From contig NC_092463.1 in assembly GCF_047495875.1 (NCBI RefSeq), forward strand, positions 32,057,724 through 32,121,723: DNA of 64,000 nt, in the 5' to 3' direction. The notes below the pieces were generated by a model. It made no database searches and was not told the origin of the DNA. It saw only the letters and a list, made by a program, of their open reading frames with translations. Made by a program: the position numbers and the translations under genes. Every line of letters begins with the position of its first letter. Within the stretch, counting starts at the first letter, position 1. The DNA comes from Pithys albifrons albifrons (Eukaryota; Chordata; Aves; Passeriformes; Thamnophilidae). This document shows, piece after piece, positions 26,833-40,984 of the stretch.

Positions 26833-29800
26833 ATGGTATTCAGCTAGGACCATGATATAAATTGGTAGATTTTTTGTAGCGTTGATCCTGATCCTGATCC
26901 TGATCAACATCACTACTTTTCTCATTTTCCTATTTTTATCACTGGTGACAGCTGGTAGATATTTGAAATTAGACCTGAACCAATAATTGGATGTTTTGGT
27001 TCACTGACACAACTGAAAAACTGGAAGTGGGGGAAGGGACTGATCATTTTAGACTGATTAGGAAGGATTATTTGTTTGGTTTTGGTTCTTAGCTACAGAA
27101 CAATGAAGGGAAAAAAACTGCTTTTCATAGCATAAAATGATTATTTCATTTCGAGGTTGTGTGCTTTATTTTAATCTTTTAAATATTAACTTCGGTGAAA
27201 ATATGTAGTATTACTTTAAAGAAGCTTTAAATGATTTTTTTCCCATTTTATTACTGACTGAATTTCATAATTTTAAAAGGCATTTATATCAACAAAATTT
27301 TTTATTCATTGAATACAGTATATGATCAAAAAAGTTTTCCTAGCTCTACTTGAAATATCACTGGATTCTGGCTCCAGAATTAATTAAGTAGAAATCATGT
27401 AGGAATGATTTTGTGTTTCTCTTATTCTTAGATTTCTAGGAGAGTCATTTCCCTGGGATGCATTAGAGAAGCTCTGGATGCTGCCATAATATCTACTGCC
27501 TATTCCTTGCTAGGGTTCCAGAAGGCATGTAACAGTAAAGAATCATTGAGACACATGGAAGACATTATACCTACACTATGACCTTTCTGGCTGGCTGTAT
27601 CTGGCACAAAGAGCAGTAGGACAATGCTGAATCTTCGTTTTTCATAATCACATATAAACACTTCTCAGAAATATGATCAGTTGCACTAGGCAATGTTTAA
27701 TGTACTTGCATATTTTAGCCTTTTAAGTAGGAAATTAGGTGTGTGGGGAAGTAGTGCACATGCTTTTCTGATTTTCTAGCTTTGATGAGTTTTTTTCTTT
27801 GACATTACCCATTTTAGGGTCACCACATGAATTCCTATACTCTCAGATAATGCACTTTGTGACTGTCTTGACTAAAGTTCTTTCAAGTAGAAGCTACAGA
27901 ATTTAACTTCAGGATTATTTGTCTGAGAGTTCTGAGATTAAAAGTTAACAATTTGCCTTAACATACATTGCTTTCTATTTACCCAGTCTTTAAAATTCTG
28001 CAGTTATAAGATGGCAAGATCCTTATGAGAGAAATAAAAATGTCCCTTCCAATATTTGTTTGTATTGTTGTTCTGAGGAATGCTAATGTATGCTTGGTAG
28101 AGAGAAAATTAAGCCCTCATCTTGCAGAATACACTGAATTATACTAAATGTTTACCCTCAATTGTCTTTCTGCTTAACCTGTTCACCATAAAGATTCTTG
28201 CAATACATAATTTAACATGAGCATGTCACTTTATTTCTTTCAAGACAGCATAAAATTTTCTCCTATATTATGATCCTAATTTCCCTCTTCTACAGCTGAA
28301 GTTCTTTTTGAATATATCTTTCTCTTATCCTTCATGATGAGAATGCAACTTCTTCCTCAGTGACTTTTGTGTGACCTGGACAACCCTATGTCACCATGCC
28401 AAATTGTAACTTATGATAGAAAAGAACTCTTATGAAACTGAGTCAGCTTCTGTGTTTACATGCAGCAGGCACTAAGAGCCTTAGTATATTGTTTGGTACC
28501 TATATCCTATAGCCACACAACAGAAAAAGGTGCAAGGACACTAAATGGGCAAGGCTGTTTACTGGGCAAGGCTATTTACTGGTCAAGGGCTCAGGAAAAC
28601 AGAAAGTTGCATACAAAACTTGTCAAAATTGCAGTCTCATGGATCAGTCAGAACTAAAGTTTTTTCTCAGTTGGAAACCTCAATCAAACTTTGCATGTTT
28701 TCAATCTTGCTTTTGGTTTGATAAAACTGGCTAGGTAGTTAAGATGTATAGAATAAAATAATTTTTTTGTAATTTTGGAATATCTTTTTCAATACCTTTA
28801 TTCTCCAATACTGCCAGAAATTCCTATGAAGTAACTTTTAAGTATATGTGTACACACACACGTCCCTGTTCTTCTAAGGAAATTAGTCCTGCAAAACAAA
28901 AGGCATTTAAATCCAGAATCTTACTGTACAAGAAGAAATAACTGGCAGGTCTTTTTAAATTTGATAGGTCAGGCCTCTAATGAGAGTTAGAAGATGAGAA
29001 TTGGAAAGTTCTCATAAAACTTTCAAGGTCACAGCATTCAAATTATTGTGCTATATAAATAGATGCACTAAATGTAAAGATGTGTATCCAGTTGGCCTCC
29101 ATTTACATTATTCGGAGAGCAATAATAACTTTAAAAATAACAAATGTGTGTACACCAGGAAAGCAAGTGTCCTTCAGCAGGATGCACTAGTATAGTATTT
29201 TGCAAAAAAAGACAACTGTTTAATAGGATAGGGGAAACATAGAGACAGAAAAAACCTATGCCAGCATAGTATCATTAATAACGTTTATTTTAGTCCTATT
29301 TTGAGTAACAATTTTTAAAATCAACAACACATTCATAATTTCAGGATCTCTCAGTTCATGTTTTGATTTTGATCTGCCACAATTGTTACATTAAATTAGA
29401 TTGCAATTACTTCAACCAGAAACACAAAAAGGTTATGACTTTTTTGTTTAAAAAGTCAGAACTTATAGCTAAAGGGCCTATTCTTCTCTCAAAGAGCACA
29501 CATAACACTAATTAAGGGTAATGGGAATGACATGTCTCTACTAAGAGGAAAATGTAAAATTTCATTAAAATATTTCTTAGCAATAATGCCAATTATTAAA
29601 GATTATAGTCTCAATTTAAAAGAACTAGGTCATTTTGAGAACTTTTAGTAATACTAGTTTTAATGTAAATTTAAAAAAAAAATCTGCAAATCATTTACAT
29701 AGTAGTGAAAAAGTAGAGTGGGAAAAAGTACACTTAATCCACAAATAAATGTTAGAAAAGAGCTTTACAGCTATTTCCCCTTCAAATATTATTTAAGAAA

Positions 29801-32800
29801 ATACATTTTGCTATTTATATTGTAAAAGACATGTCAGTATGCTGCTCATTGATACTGATGTATCATTATAGCATATTAAGTCCGAGTATCTTAGATTTCA
29901 CAAATTACTATTTTTCATCTTTGTGTGATACAGTATTCATTAATATAATTAATAAGTAATCATAGTTTTTATTAAATGTTTAAATGCTTTCTCAATCCCT
30001 CAGTTATGAAATTTTATGCATTCAGTTTTTAATTTTACTTTAGATGTCAGTAGGAGAAATATAACTGCTTGAGGCAAACAAATTTCAGTTAGTTCAGTTT
30101 TAGCTTTTATTTTGTAACCCATAACTTGTTTAAAGGATGGATTTGAAATACTTTGTAATTAGGCATTTGGAAAGTTTTTGAAATACAATATTTCAGTAAG
30201 TTAAAACTTTCTGCATAACCTATTTATAAAGTATTTAATTCAATCATTTTATAAACTAGCCATAATCATGATGAGTATTTAATTAAGGCTTCTGTGGAAC
30301 TTGACAACAATGCTAATAAAGCAATTGAGGAGACACAAGTAGTTGATCTTAATTGGAAGAGATGACACTATTTACAAGAGTAAATGACGGTAGCTAATCT
30401 CACATTCGCAATTATCAGTGATGGGCCTGCTTCAAAAAATGTTGTGGTTCTTGTCTGCTTTATCTTAGTCCCCCCAGTATATGTATTTATGCAGAGTTTG
30501 CATGTTTATCTGAATCGTAAAGATAGCAGTGTTTCATTTTTTCATTTTTTGGACTTGTACGCCATAATCTTGCAGTTTCCCAATGAAGAATGCATTTGAT
30601 TATTTGGAGCAAATGATGCCTAGCTGCTCTATAGGAAAACACTGAGTAACTGTATACTCTGACACCATCTGTCTGCACCTTGCCTGGTGGAGCTCCATGC
30701 ATTCTCTGGAATACTGATGTCTCTGTCTCTTTCTCTCCCTTCAGACCTGGCTGACAAGCCTAGTACATCGAAAATAGGGCCTTCCCTATAGTTCCTTGTA
30801 TGCAGTCATTCCCTCTACAGAAACTCCAAACATGACCAGAGGTCCAGGAGATGATGTCACCACGTGAGTAATTTCAAGATTAACTACTTTACTTAAACTA
30901 TCAGATTCAGGGGAAGATAATCTTATGAGCTATTTTTTAATTCTTTACAAAGTACAAACTTCATGCTGTGCTTTTAACAAGGTCCTGAAAATACATATAA
31001 TAAAGCAAATACTCATATCAACATACTGGCTGAAACAATGCTTAGTGAGAAGCATATACCTCACTATAATTATGTTTCTCGCTGTTTCCAAACAAAGAGT
31101 TTATGAGATCCTTTGGTTCTTGGCTACTCATTGCTGGGCATTTTGGGCTAATCAAGACATTTGAATTGCCATAACTTTCTGTCACACTCTGTTACAGATA
31201 GTCAGGCTTTATTTTGGTTAGGTTTATGGCAGCAGGGTAAAAAGTATTCCAGAACTGAAAACTTCAACTATTGTTATTTGTGAGTATTACAGGAAAAGTG
31301 AATCAAGGAATTTAAGTTTTTATATTTTAGCATGAATACTATGCTCCCCACACCTTTTTTCTGAGAGCTGGACTTCCACTGATCAGCAAATACTGTAAGT
31401 GAAAACTTAAAAAAACATTGGTAGTATATTTTCTACTTGGAAAGCATATGATTCTTCTTTGGATGACTATATTCTCTGCAACAAAATATGGCAGCAGATC
31501 AAGAGCAAACAGTTTTACTCCTCTAGTCTCACTGATGACTTTGATAATAATTATTTCTGGAAACCTCTGGTGATTTTCTCATTGAATCTCTTCTATAAAG
31601 ATAGTTTGTCTTCATGCAGTCCCACTTGTTCATCTCTTGCTTGATGGCACACAAAGACCTGGAGGAATAATAGTAGCAGTGCTGGCATTTGATAACTAGT
31701 GACACTATGACTGAACTGTGATATGTCTAGTACAAAGCAAGAAGAACCATTCCACTTCCTGTAGTAATTTTTCAGTTATTGTTCACAGTATACATTGCGT
31801 ATATAGAATTTTGTTTTCCACTAAGGATGTTCTCTATATCGCACAGAAAACCAGAGGATCTAAGATCATAATGCCTCTGCAAGGAGAAGAGGCTGCAGCT
31901 GAAACTGAGGCTGCAATTCGTACCTTTTTTTTTTTAGAAAAAAAGGCCTTCAGAAAATTTTTCATGCAGGAAATGCAAAAAGAAAACAAAGAAGCAGAAA
32001 AGTTCAGACTACAGTCTAAATCACCTTAAAACATTTTCTTAGAGTCAGGTTCCCAGTGAATAGCATGTGAAATGCTTTGTGAACAATAGTCAAGCAAATA
32101 AGTTTTAATCCTAATAAATGTGCCTATCAAGCACATTTTAAAAATGGTGATGGATCCACAGACATTGTTGTTTTCCTTCCTCCTTATTAGACTCCTTCTT
32201 TTGTTCTTAGTATTTGATTGCTTTCCATACAAGGAATGTGTATACCTCCCTTCTGCACATCTTTCTGTGGTTTGCATTAGTGTTTTCTAAACAACTTATC
32301 ACATGCTATTTATCATGGGAATGGCTTTGATATCTTTGTGTGAGCTCCAGACCCACTCATCTGATGATTAAATCATGGTGCCTATTCCATTACATCATAT
32401 TCATAATGAATCATTTTATCCATCAATTATTGCAGAACTGTTCTCATATCATGTGATAATGATATGGACTTTCTGCCTCATTCAAAACAGAGTGGTTAGC
32501 AAACAACCCTGCCTTCAACTAAATATGAAAATGAAATTGAAACAGCAGAGCAGTCAGCAGGTGTGACATCTATAGATGTACTGCCTATAGTTAATCACTG
32601 TAAGAAATTACACACTTTCCTCCACCAACACAAATACTGTATATGCAGGAAATGACAAAACAAAAAGGTACAACATGCAATAGCACTACATTCTACAGGT
32701 ATCTGCCTATCCTGACATATACTTTTATAGTGCTAGTAGATATTCATTGCTTTAGATACAGAAAATAGCCATTTAATAGAAGTTAAAGTGCAAAATTAGT

Positions 32801-32885
32801 TTTCCAGAGCCCTGACTTATTTTGTCCTACAAACGTTTTTGATTTTTTTAACAGTTCTGAGACAGAAACAATTTGGGGATATTTT
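26833..32885. other. gene-free sequence
   Basis: No gene or recognisable recent mobile element. Directly after the LTR, 26881-26908 contains three TGATCC-type hexamers framed by the inverted heptamers GTTGATC and GATCAAC. The remainder is AT-rich unique DNA. The 71-codon frames around 30384-30702 on both strands overlap each other and show no domain. Confidence 0.6.
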
Positions 32886-33800
32886 CACAGAATCATAAAA
32901 GTGCTGGGTTGACACTGACCTTTAGCAATATCTAAGCCTCTCCTCTGCTGGTAGCAAACATATGTGTCCAAATGTTTGTCTACGTTATTTTCCATGGCCT
33001 CTAGCTGACCTATCCTAGTTAAGTTATTCTTTTTGCCAAAACAGTTTTCCTTACATATTTCCCCTAAAACTCTGCCATTACAGATTAGCTCGTTTTTAAT
33101 TCACGCAGTCTATCTTTACAGGTATTATATTCCACAAAGTGTCCCCTAATTTTGCTTTCTCTTCTTTAGAGTTCCTATTCCCTTTTAAACTTTATTTCAT
33201 AGCTTTAACCCTGTGCTACTCAAAACTGGACATAGAATTCTAGTTGTGAAGTTTTTGGTGTTTAGAAGAGAGTAATAATTACTTCTTGTCTTAAATGCAA
33301 CAATATTAATGGCACATGATAGGATGATGTTTAGGGGAGTATTGTTTTTTGTGTTTGGTTTGGTTTTATTTTTCCCAATAGCATTACTTTCTTTTTCAGC
33401 TTGGGTTCAGTTTCATTACAGTTTCTAGTTTTGTCCCCATTTTTACTGAGGCAATCCACAGAGGTAAGATTTCCCCTTAGTATTTTGCAGTTATTAGTAC
33501 TGAATTATATCTTATTGCTTTCAGATCCTTCTTACAATTTATCAAGGTCTCTTTGAATCCAAACCATATTCTCCAGAATACTCAAAACTCTCCTTGGCTC
33601 AATGTAATTTTCAAATTTTAAAAGTAAAGTTTCCATGCAGTCACTCAAATTGTTAATCAGAATACAAATGCCTGGATAATGGGATAGATGGTGCCCTCTT
33701 TCTACAGATTGAGTGGGATTCTATGGAGAATCACACCATGATGTACATTCGATTTCTATTTTGCTTTAACATCCTTTGAAAACTGATTCTTACATATTCT
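32886..33800 (-). mobile_element. ancient CR1-type LINE remnant, antisense
   Basis: The plus strand carries the reverse complement of an old CR1. The 3' end is 'cacagaatcataaaagtgct', followed by 'ctcaaaactggacatagaat' (about 33220), 'caatttatcaaggtctcttt' (about 33535), 'gaatccaaaccatattctcc' and 'caaattgttaatcagaatac' (about 33645). These match the conserved blocks of amniote CR1 3' ORF2 and untranslated sequence in the right order. Divergence is high, no frame remains open, and the distal end is fuzzy. It is similar in age to the 17-18.3 kb remnant but covers a partly different part of the element. Confidence 0.8.
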
Positions 33801-34654
33801 TCTTACATATTCTGTGGTCAATCACACTGACTTGATTGACACAGCACCCTGCAATGAGCATTCCGTGTCCAGGAGCCCTGTAACTGTGGTTCATGCCTAA
33901 GGGGTTAAGCTTAATAGCACAATGATGTTGAGTCCAGCACCACTGCATCCATTAAAAACACTATCTATATTTTAGTAGGTGATAGCAGCAGACATAATAC
34001 TTGTCATCGATTTTATAGGTTGAGTTTGTATCATAATATATTGACAATGTACTTTTATATAAGACTTGCTTCAGGGTGTAGCTGCATTCAACACTGAATA
34101 ACAGGCTACTAAAAACTGTAGCAGAAACAGCTTTACGACCCACCATTGACTTGTGTTTTACATTGTATTATCTTTTTGCAGACATCTGAATTAAAGGTTA
34201 ACAAACACTATTTAATGGGTTGTCGGAATGAATGTACAGTACATGAATACATGCCTAGCAATGTCTATCAGTTCCCATATACTATACATGCATTGTGATT
34301 TGGATGAAGACAAGACAGTAAAAGGGTGATGGTTCCTGCCTGACTCTTTTTAGTAGTATGAAATAGCACATTTTGTTATACTTCCTCCAATTAAGTGCAT
34401 ATCTACCATTAAAGCAATCTGTCATCATTTTAACAATGTCATTAACTTCTACAGTGTCTCACAGATGCTTTGTTCTTCCTTCAGAATTAGCAGTACATAC
34501 ATTTATGTAGAAACTTAGAAATGCAAAATAGGGAAAACAAGTTTAAGAAGTTATCTGTAAATTATATAAATAATAAAAAGTGGTTACAGAGGAAACGTGA
34601 CTGCTTTAAAAAGAAAAAAATGCAAAGTACTTAATCTGCAGAAAATGTACAGTA
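33801..34654. other. gene-free sequence
   Basis: AT-rich unique DNA between an old CR1 and a minisatellite. Nothing further can be supported. Confidence 0.6.
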
Positions 34655-34895
34655 ATAAAAATGTACTAACCTATAAAAATATAAATTATTTTTCTCTCTC
34701 TGGTAATTATAAGGAAATATGGTTTACCATACTATAAAAATGTACTACCCTATAAAAATATACTAAATTATTTGTCTATCTATAGTAATTATCAGGAAAT
34801 ATGGTTTACAATAGAACAAAAAGTACTAAGCCTGTAAAAATACACTAAATTACACTTCTAGCTATAGCAATTATTAGGAAATATGGTTTACAACT
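34655..34895. repeat. three-unit minisatellite, period about 80 bp
   Basis: Three diverged tandem units start near 34655, 34733 and 34814. Each has the order 'aaaa(t)gtacta', 'cctataaaaatata(c)taaatta', a ctat/ctct-rich part, 'taattat(c/t)aggaaatatgg' and 'tttac(c/a)a'. The last block, ggaaatatggtttac, is identical in all three. Units differ by point changes and small indels, which indicates an old local duplication rather than a recent expansion. Confidence 0.9.
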
Positions 34896-37800
34896 CATAA
34901 AAGTAGCATTTTAAATATAATAAGGTTGTCTACAGAGCTACAGAATCAAAAATGAGATTGATTCTTTCCTATTTTATTCTCAAAAAAGAGAAACTTACTG
35001 GATATGGCTCCAATAAACACAGAAAGAGCTATTAAATGCCCTGCTCAGCAATAGCTGTTTAAAACAATTGATGGATAATACATGAACACATTAAAAAAAG
35101 GTTATTTATTTCCTGAAATTTTCACATTCAAATTAATAGTGATATGTCAGGCTGATGAATTATCAGCTCTAGAAACTAGGTTTGTTAGTACAACACTATA
35201 TTTTTCTAAATATAGTTAAGATGCTATCCTTTTAAATTTGATTTCAAACAATATAAATCAAGCATCCTATTTATCTAAAACTAAACCACAAAAAATTAAT
35301 CTTGATTGCAATTTTTAATTCCTTTCAACTAAAATGGAGCAATGATACAAAAACTGCTTTAAAATATATTGTGTTTTGCCAATACTTTGCTTAATGTACA
35401 GGGATATCAAAGGAAAAAAATTCAAAAGCATCCAAAACAATTAGGACTGTAAGTTCTAATTTCAGAAGTGACTTAGGACTAGATCTTTAAAACTGTGAAC
35501 CCTATAACTCCTTCATCATAGGTGCTTTAATGCCTAAAAACCATCTAATATAGATAAGTACATAAATTTACTAACTTTTTGTAAGGTTTCTGTCCCTCTG
35601 TGTCGCCACTTCAAACAACAGCACACAGAATCTCAGGTCAATTTAGGTAACTTGCAAAATATTAGCCTTGGTTCCAGCAGTAGCCAGTCTTTTCAGTCTA
35701 GCACCACTTTGTGTTATCATCAGCTTCTTTAAGTACTCTTGTCAAACAAACTGTTAGTCTTTTATTCCTCCATACAATTTAATGGTGCAACTGTTACAGT
35801 CAGGGAACTGGCATTGTTGCATTACTTCAAATGATTTTTTGTAATATAGATATTTGTAATTCTCTGTATTGGAAGTCTTTCATAGCCTAAAATAATGTTC
35901 TTCCTGAAAGCCCAGAAGAACTCAAAATATTCTTGTTACATAAAAAGTATATAATAGTTTCTTTCCATGTAGTGATGATCTGATGTGATAAGAACATTGT
36001 GTTCTCTTAATTACAACCTACAGATTTCACAAGACATGGAAAGGAATTTATATTTTAAAAAAATATCATAGGACACATGTTAGGCATGCATTTCTCATTT
36101 ATAATTCTGTGATGAATAGTTGTTTCCATCTTACTTTACTATCTTGGGCATTGTTTCTTTATTCATGAGTGCAACTCTAGTTATTTCTTACCATTTCATT
36201 TCAAGCAGTGAAAATGAGAAGCTAATCAGGTAGAAGGAGGAATTAGAGAAGGTCTTATGTACCAGGAGTGTGAGAATATCCTAATTCCATGCTAACAGAA
36301 GTAACAGACCAGTCCTACATATGAGAAGAGTTACCTAGGTCAGTACTGAAAATCTAGTACCGGTTCCATTTCTACCAGGTTGAGATCCTCTGGAGAGGAG
36401 AAAAAGAGTAAGAATCTTTTGCATGAAGTGTTTCAATTTCCACATAAAAAAAAAGGATACCCTGCTGCGTACTCTCCTCCACAGAAGCTAAGGGAAACAG
36501 AATGGCCTTGTCATTATCTTGACATAGACCCAGAAAATTCAAGGGTATGTGCCAGTAATTCTACAAGAGCCTATTCTTTGGCTTTCATCCAGCTTGATCC
36601 TACAGAAGTTTTGACACCAGTCCAGCAAGACAGAAGGCCTGAGTCAGTTCTCCAGAGAGGCCTGTGCCTTGACATCACTGCGCTATTCAATACACTGATG
36701 AGCTGGTGACTTCAAGGGCACGTGACAAAGTCTACCACTTTTAGATGCACTAGGCTAGAGACCTCAGAGAAACTTATGCTTTCAAATTAGCAAGGCAAGA
36801 TAATGTTTCTGACCCGGTCACTTCATCGTTACTCACCACTTGGCAGAAAATGAGAAAGTTACGGAAAACAAGCCAGAGACTTCATAGTAGTTTTTCTATA
36901 TTTCAAACTGTTCTTGGTTCTTCAGGGAAATTGCTAAAAGGGCTCTGCCTTGTCTAACCTCCAAACTTGTATGTTCTAACATTGTGGCTTCTCAAATGCT
37001 TATTCTTTCCCATGTAGTTAACAAAGTAGGGCTGCTGAGTAAGACGGTGCAAGACAGCTTTGACCTTCATGTAAGGCTAGTAAAATAGATCTGGAAACTG
37101 CAGTTTCACTGAGAAAAGTGACTGTTTCACATAGGAATTCAATATCTAGCATAACCTCTGTTATTGTCCCAGGTACCCAGATGTGCTGAGCTATTAACTC
37201 CATATTCACCAAGACAGAGATCTTCAGAATGATTTTTGCAGAAAGGCAAGAACTCCATACAACAGTGATGACTTGATATGAATGTGGCATAAAACTGCTA
37301 AACTTTTCTATTTATGCTTTGGAAAAGTTGCATGTCCTTGATTTCAACTATTTGTTGTTGCTGTTGTTCCTTTAACACTTTGAAGCAAACTAGATTAGAA
37401 AAAAATTGAGTGGGTACGCCTTCCCTGATAATGAAGATTGTATCATAGGGAAAAGGACATGGAAGATAAAGGAAACTGCTAAATGTGAAATCTGCTGAGG
37501 ATGATTCAATGTATGTAGATAGTATGCGATGCCAAGGAGGTTGGAGTAGCAATAAAATAGTGTCAGTCAGTTGGGTAGGCAGCAGGATTTGGTTGAGTCA
37601 GAAAATATAATAAAATTTTTTTCAGCATTGTGGCTGTCTTTCATCCTGGTACCTATCCAAGAGGAAGACCGTATGACTGCGTTAGCAAGGGTTCCCTCTT
37701 ACCCCATTTTCTAAAAAGCCAAAGCCTTCTCAGAGCTGTTGTTTTCCTTCATTGCTGTCTAACCAGGTTACTTCCTTCTAACTGCATGCATTACTTTCAG

Positions 37801-40217
37801 CTTCTCTTAGAGACACATTTCATGGCTGGTATGTACCTAGATTTGCATTCAGTTTTTGCATCATGGGAAGTAGGTACAATGTGAACACAAGTGTGCTGAG
37901 GGAGTGAGGAACAACTTGTCCCCTCTTCCTCCACCCCAACCTGCTAATTTAGAATAATGCAGGATCCTGTTTGGTTCTTGAGGTAACAGCTTTCATCAGT
38001 CGAAATGACAGCTCTCCTGCAATGATTGCTAATTTAGGAAAGAGTACAAGACATGTGGAAGCATGTTGTATTATTGCCTTGATGTGTACTCCTAACTTCT
38101 AGACATTTCATTCTAACATAGTTTCATCTATCAAGATGCACCAGAAATGGAATTTAAGATAATGAGGACCCATACCCTTGTTTTGCTACTGTTCCTCCTG
38201 TATTTGCCTGTAAAGGATACATGGGATTGTCTGAGTAGCATTACTGTGGTACCTTTTGAAAAGGTAGAACAGGGAACAAAAATGTATCTGTTAATACTAG
38301 AAAGATTGACATTGCATCTTTGGCAGTAACTTGTAAAAATTGAAAATTTTTTGCTGTTTTCTAGATGAATGAAAAAATGGAGTTCAATATATGTTTATTC
38401 TAAGTATTTATTATGTTATTAATTATATGCGTATGGCACTATGAAATAATATGTTTCTGTCCATTTTCCTAGCCACATGACTGAATTCACCTATACTGCA
38501 TTACCCTGTTGAGGATATGGTGTGACAGTCAGTACTAAATGATATATGATGAACTTCAAATAACCAGACATCATGTCCTATTGATTGACATGTCAAGAGC
38601 ACATCAGCTTAAAAAATTGTAGACAATGCAAATTTCTATCTTCCTGCAAATTCACTTAATTATCTTTATGTTGAGGTCATTAAACTGAAGAAGCATCTGA
38701 AATCAAACAAGTTATAGATTTGAAATAAATGCCCTATAAAGATTGTAGAAGACTTTTGAAGTTACATTTTGTGGCTCTTTTATTTCTTCACATGTTACTG
38801 AGTTCAGTGAATCAGATGCATTTTTTGGTTTATGGACTTTTATTGTCCTCTGTTGCTAAATATTTTAAATATTAGGTTACATTTTGAGTGATAATGTTGA
38901 AGTTTTCCCTTAGTGGAATGTTCTTCTGGTATGTGAGTTAAGCTGCTCCACTTATAAAATCTTGCTATTATAAAATCTTTGCACAGATTATGGATTTGAC
39001 TGATTACATGTAGAGGGCAAAAAGGCATAAAGGGGGTAAAATGGGTCAGAAATAGCTCTAGTTAAATGAAGCAATTGTTTCAGCTGTTACTGAAAGTTCA
39101 TGTATAAGACCAGGTAAGTTTCTTAGTTGACAAACATTATGTCATTGAGAAGAGCTTACAGAAGAAACACTTTGCTAAAATGATATCTCACATTCTGGAC
39201 CATACTGCATACACAAAAAATTCTCTGTGACTGTCTAACTACTATTATGATGCACAAGGCAGGGGTGGGACAAGGAGAAATTAAAAAAAAATCACAGCTT
39301 CGAAGTTAAAAGACACAAACTCAATGCAGGAAATATATACAAAAAGACTTTGTATGTTAATTTCATTTCTTGGATTCCGTAGTGCACAAATCATGTTACA
39401 ATTTCAGTCCATTCAACTGCTTTACCAATCACAGAGTTTAATTGGCCACAGTGACACATTGCAGTAATACCCAGAACAGTGAAAGCTTTCTTTAGCTATT
39501 ATCTTCCTTCCACTAGACCATATATGCATTAATCCACTGCTTATATTGAGGCCTGATATACTGCCCTTCAAAGTCACTGGGCATCTTTCAACTCATTTTG
39601 ATGGGTCACTTGCACTAAAAATCCTTGTTCATAATCATGAAGTTATTCCAAGCATAGGACAGTAGCAGATAGGTTTAAGAGGAAACAGTGAATAAAGATG
39701 GAACAGAACAGGTAAAAAATGAGAACTGAGGATGGGATCTAATCTTCAGTGCTTAATTTTGCTATAATATAGTGTGAAAAAGAAGAAGAAACTACTCAAA
39801 GTGCCATGGAGTTAATGAATAACTACTCCTTAGAACTTGTGGGTATGAGTATGTATCAGGCAGACAAGTTGAGGACCTCATTTATGCCAATACACACTGT
39901 AATCTTACAGGTTTTGTACAAGTGTTTCTAAAACATACATCTAAATTTTTGTACTTAAGTGTGCAAGTATCCTATTTATAAATTAAGAAAAGCATGATAA
40001 ACATAAAACTGAAGTTATATTTTTTGAGCTTCTTTTGTGTATGCAGTTAAGACTGGTAGTGATGTCTATCTTTTTCATTTATTAAATGCCTTTCTTTAAG
40101 GTTATGTGACTTGACATAACAATAATTTTTTGTTCCATTCTGGTGTAGCAATGGTCCTTTGGAATAACAACATCATTAGCAGATGATTTAATGCAGTCTA
40201 TTTTAAAGCAAACAAAC
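34896..40217. other. gene-free sequence
   Basis: No gene is supported. The longest frame (36380-36709, 109 codons, plus) begins in ordinary sequence, has low-complexity lysine content and no family motif. Frames at 37018-37290, 37298-37552 and 37630-37884 switch strand and show no pattern of linked exons. No mobile element is recognised up to the SINE at 40.2 kb. Confidence 0.55.
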
Positions 40218-40226
40218 TAGCTGAAG

Positions 40227-40536
40227 TGTGTGTGTGTGGCTCAGCTTCGCGAATGAAGATTTGGGAAGGGCTGTCCCCACATGGGTGTGCCCTTCCAGCC
40301 TGTGCAGTGGATTTTAGGTGAGGCTCAGCGTGCGCAGAACTGGCCCCACCGTTTAAGTCCTGAGGTTCATCTGCCACGGCCGGGCAAGCTTGGACAGTGA
40401 CAGTGAAGTCCTCAGGACTAGAACCTACAGCACCTGGTATTTCCCAGGAGGTCTCCCATCCAAGTACTAATCCGGGGCTGACCGCGCTTAGCTTCCGAGA
40501 TCTGATGGGATCGGAAGTCAGGGAGGCATTTAACTG
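40227..40536 (-). mobile_element. 5S rRNA/tRNA-type composite SINE, copy 2 (full 5S segment)
   Basis: Read on the minus strand, this copy starts at 'cagttaaatgcctccctgac', lacking the tRNA head. It has a 91-nt 5S-derived stretch (minus strand of 40424-40514) that keeps 'agatctcggaagctaagcgc' and the box C region 'cttggatgggagacctcctg'. The shared body, a 4-A spacer and the 3' module follow ('ccactgcacaggctggaagg' to 'cgcgaagctgagcc'), ending in a CA-rich tail. The flanks 'tagctgaag' (40218-40226) and 'taactgaag' (40531-40539) match at 8 of 9 bases and may be a target-site duplication, partly overlapping element sequence. The 131-codon frame across it is incidental. Confidence 0.88.
40424..40514 (-). 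ncRNA. 5S rRNA-derived segment inside SINE copy 2 (not a functional 5S gene)
   Basis: The segment corresponds to about nt 27-118 of vertebrate 5S rRNA. The block around 'gatctcggaagctaagc' and the block 'ttagtacttggatgggagac' are essentially unchanged, and the end reads 'ataccaggtgctgtagg'. It lacks the 5S 5' end. The internal A-box/IE/box C region of a 5S promoter is therefore present, but whether it contributes to SINE transcription is unknown. Confidence 0.85.
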
Positions 40537-40984
40537 AAGGGATGCTGAAGCAATTCTACAAGACTGTGGTATTAAACCAGCTGTCTTCTCCATTTCCTAT
40601 AAAGTGATGTCAACTGCTCCTGGAAGAACACAATAAAAGGTATTCAGTTACTTAAGAGGTTCTATTTCATTACATGGTAGAGAAAGACAAAATGGAAAAC
40701 TTTATCAGTTCTTGTTTAAAAATACATTCTCAGGTATGTGGTCAGTGCACACCTGCCCAGATGTTTATACAGAAACATTTTGAACGCTCTTTCAGAAGAA
40801 TGGCACCTAGCCAGCTCACCTGCCTCATGGGGAAAATGCACACGCATAACTCAGCTAAATAGACTATGTAAACTGTGTTAAAGACAGAAAAAGGCAGTGT
40901 ATCTAGCCCACAGAAGTCTGACCCTGTAAGGCATTCCAGTGACTGATTAATGAAAAGGCCATCAAACTGCTGTATAAATATACC
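40537..40984. other. unassigned sequence between SINE and CR1
   Basis: No gene. The part just before 40985 may include decayed 5' CR1 sequence, but no motif is readable there. Confidence 0.5.

Noticed and set aside
36380..36709. 109-codon plus-strand frame
   Set aside because: No recognisable motif, no splice context, and neighbouring frames change strand. It is consistent with chance.
40424..40514. Possible 5S rRNA gene or pseudogene
   Set aside because: The 5' end is missing, and the flanking body and tail are shared with two other SINE copies, so it is a SINE module.
40198..40593. 131-codon minus-strand frame
   Set aside because: It translates the SINE copy, including 5S rRNA-derived sequence. 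It is not a protein.
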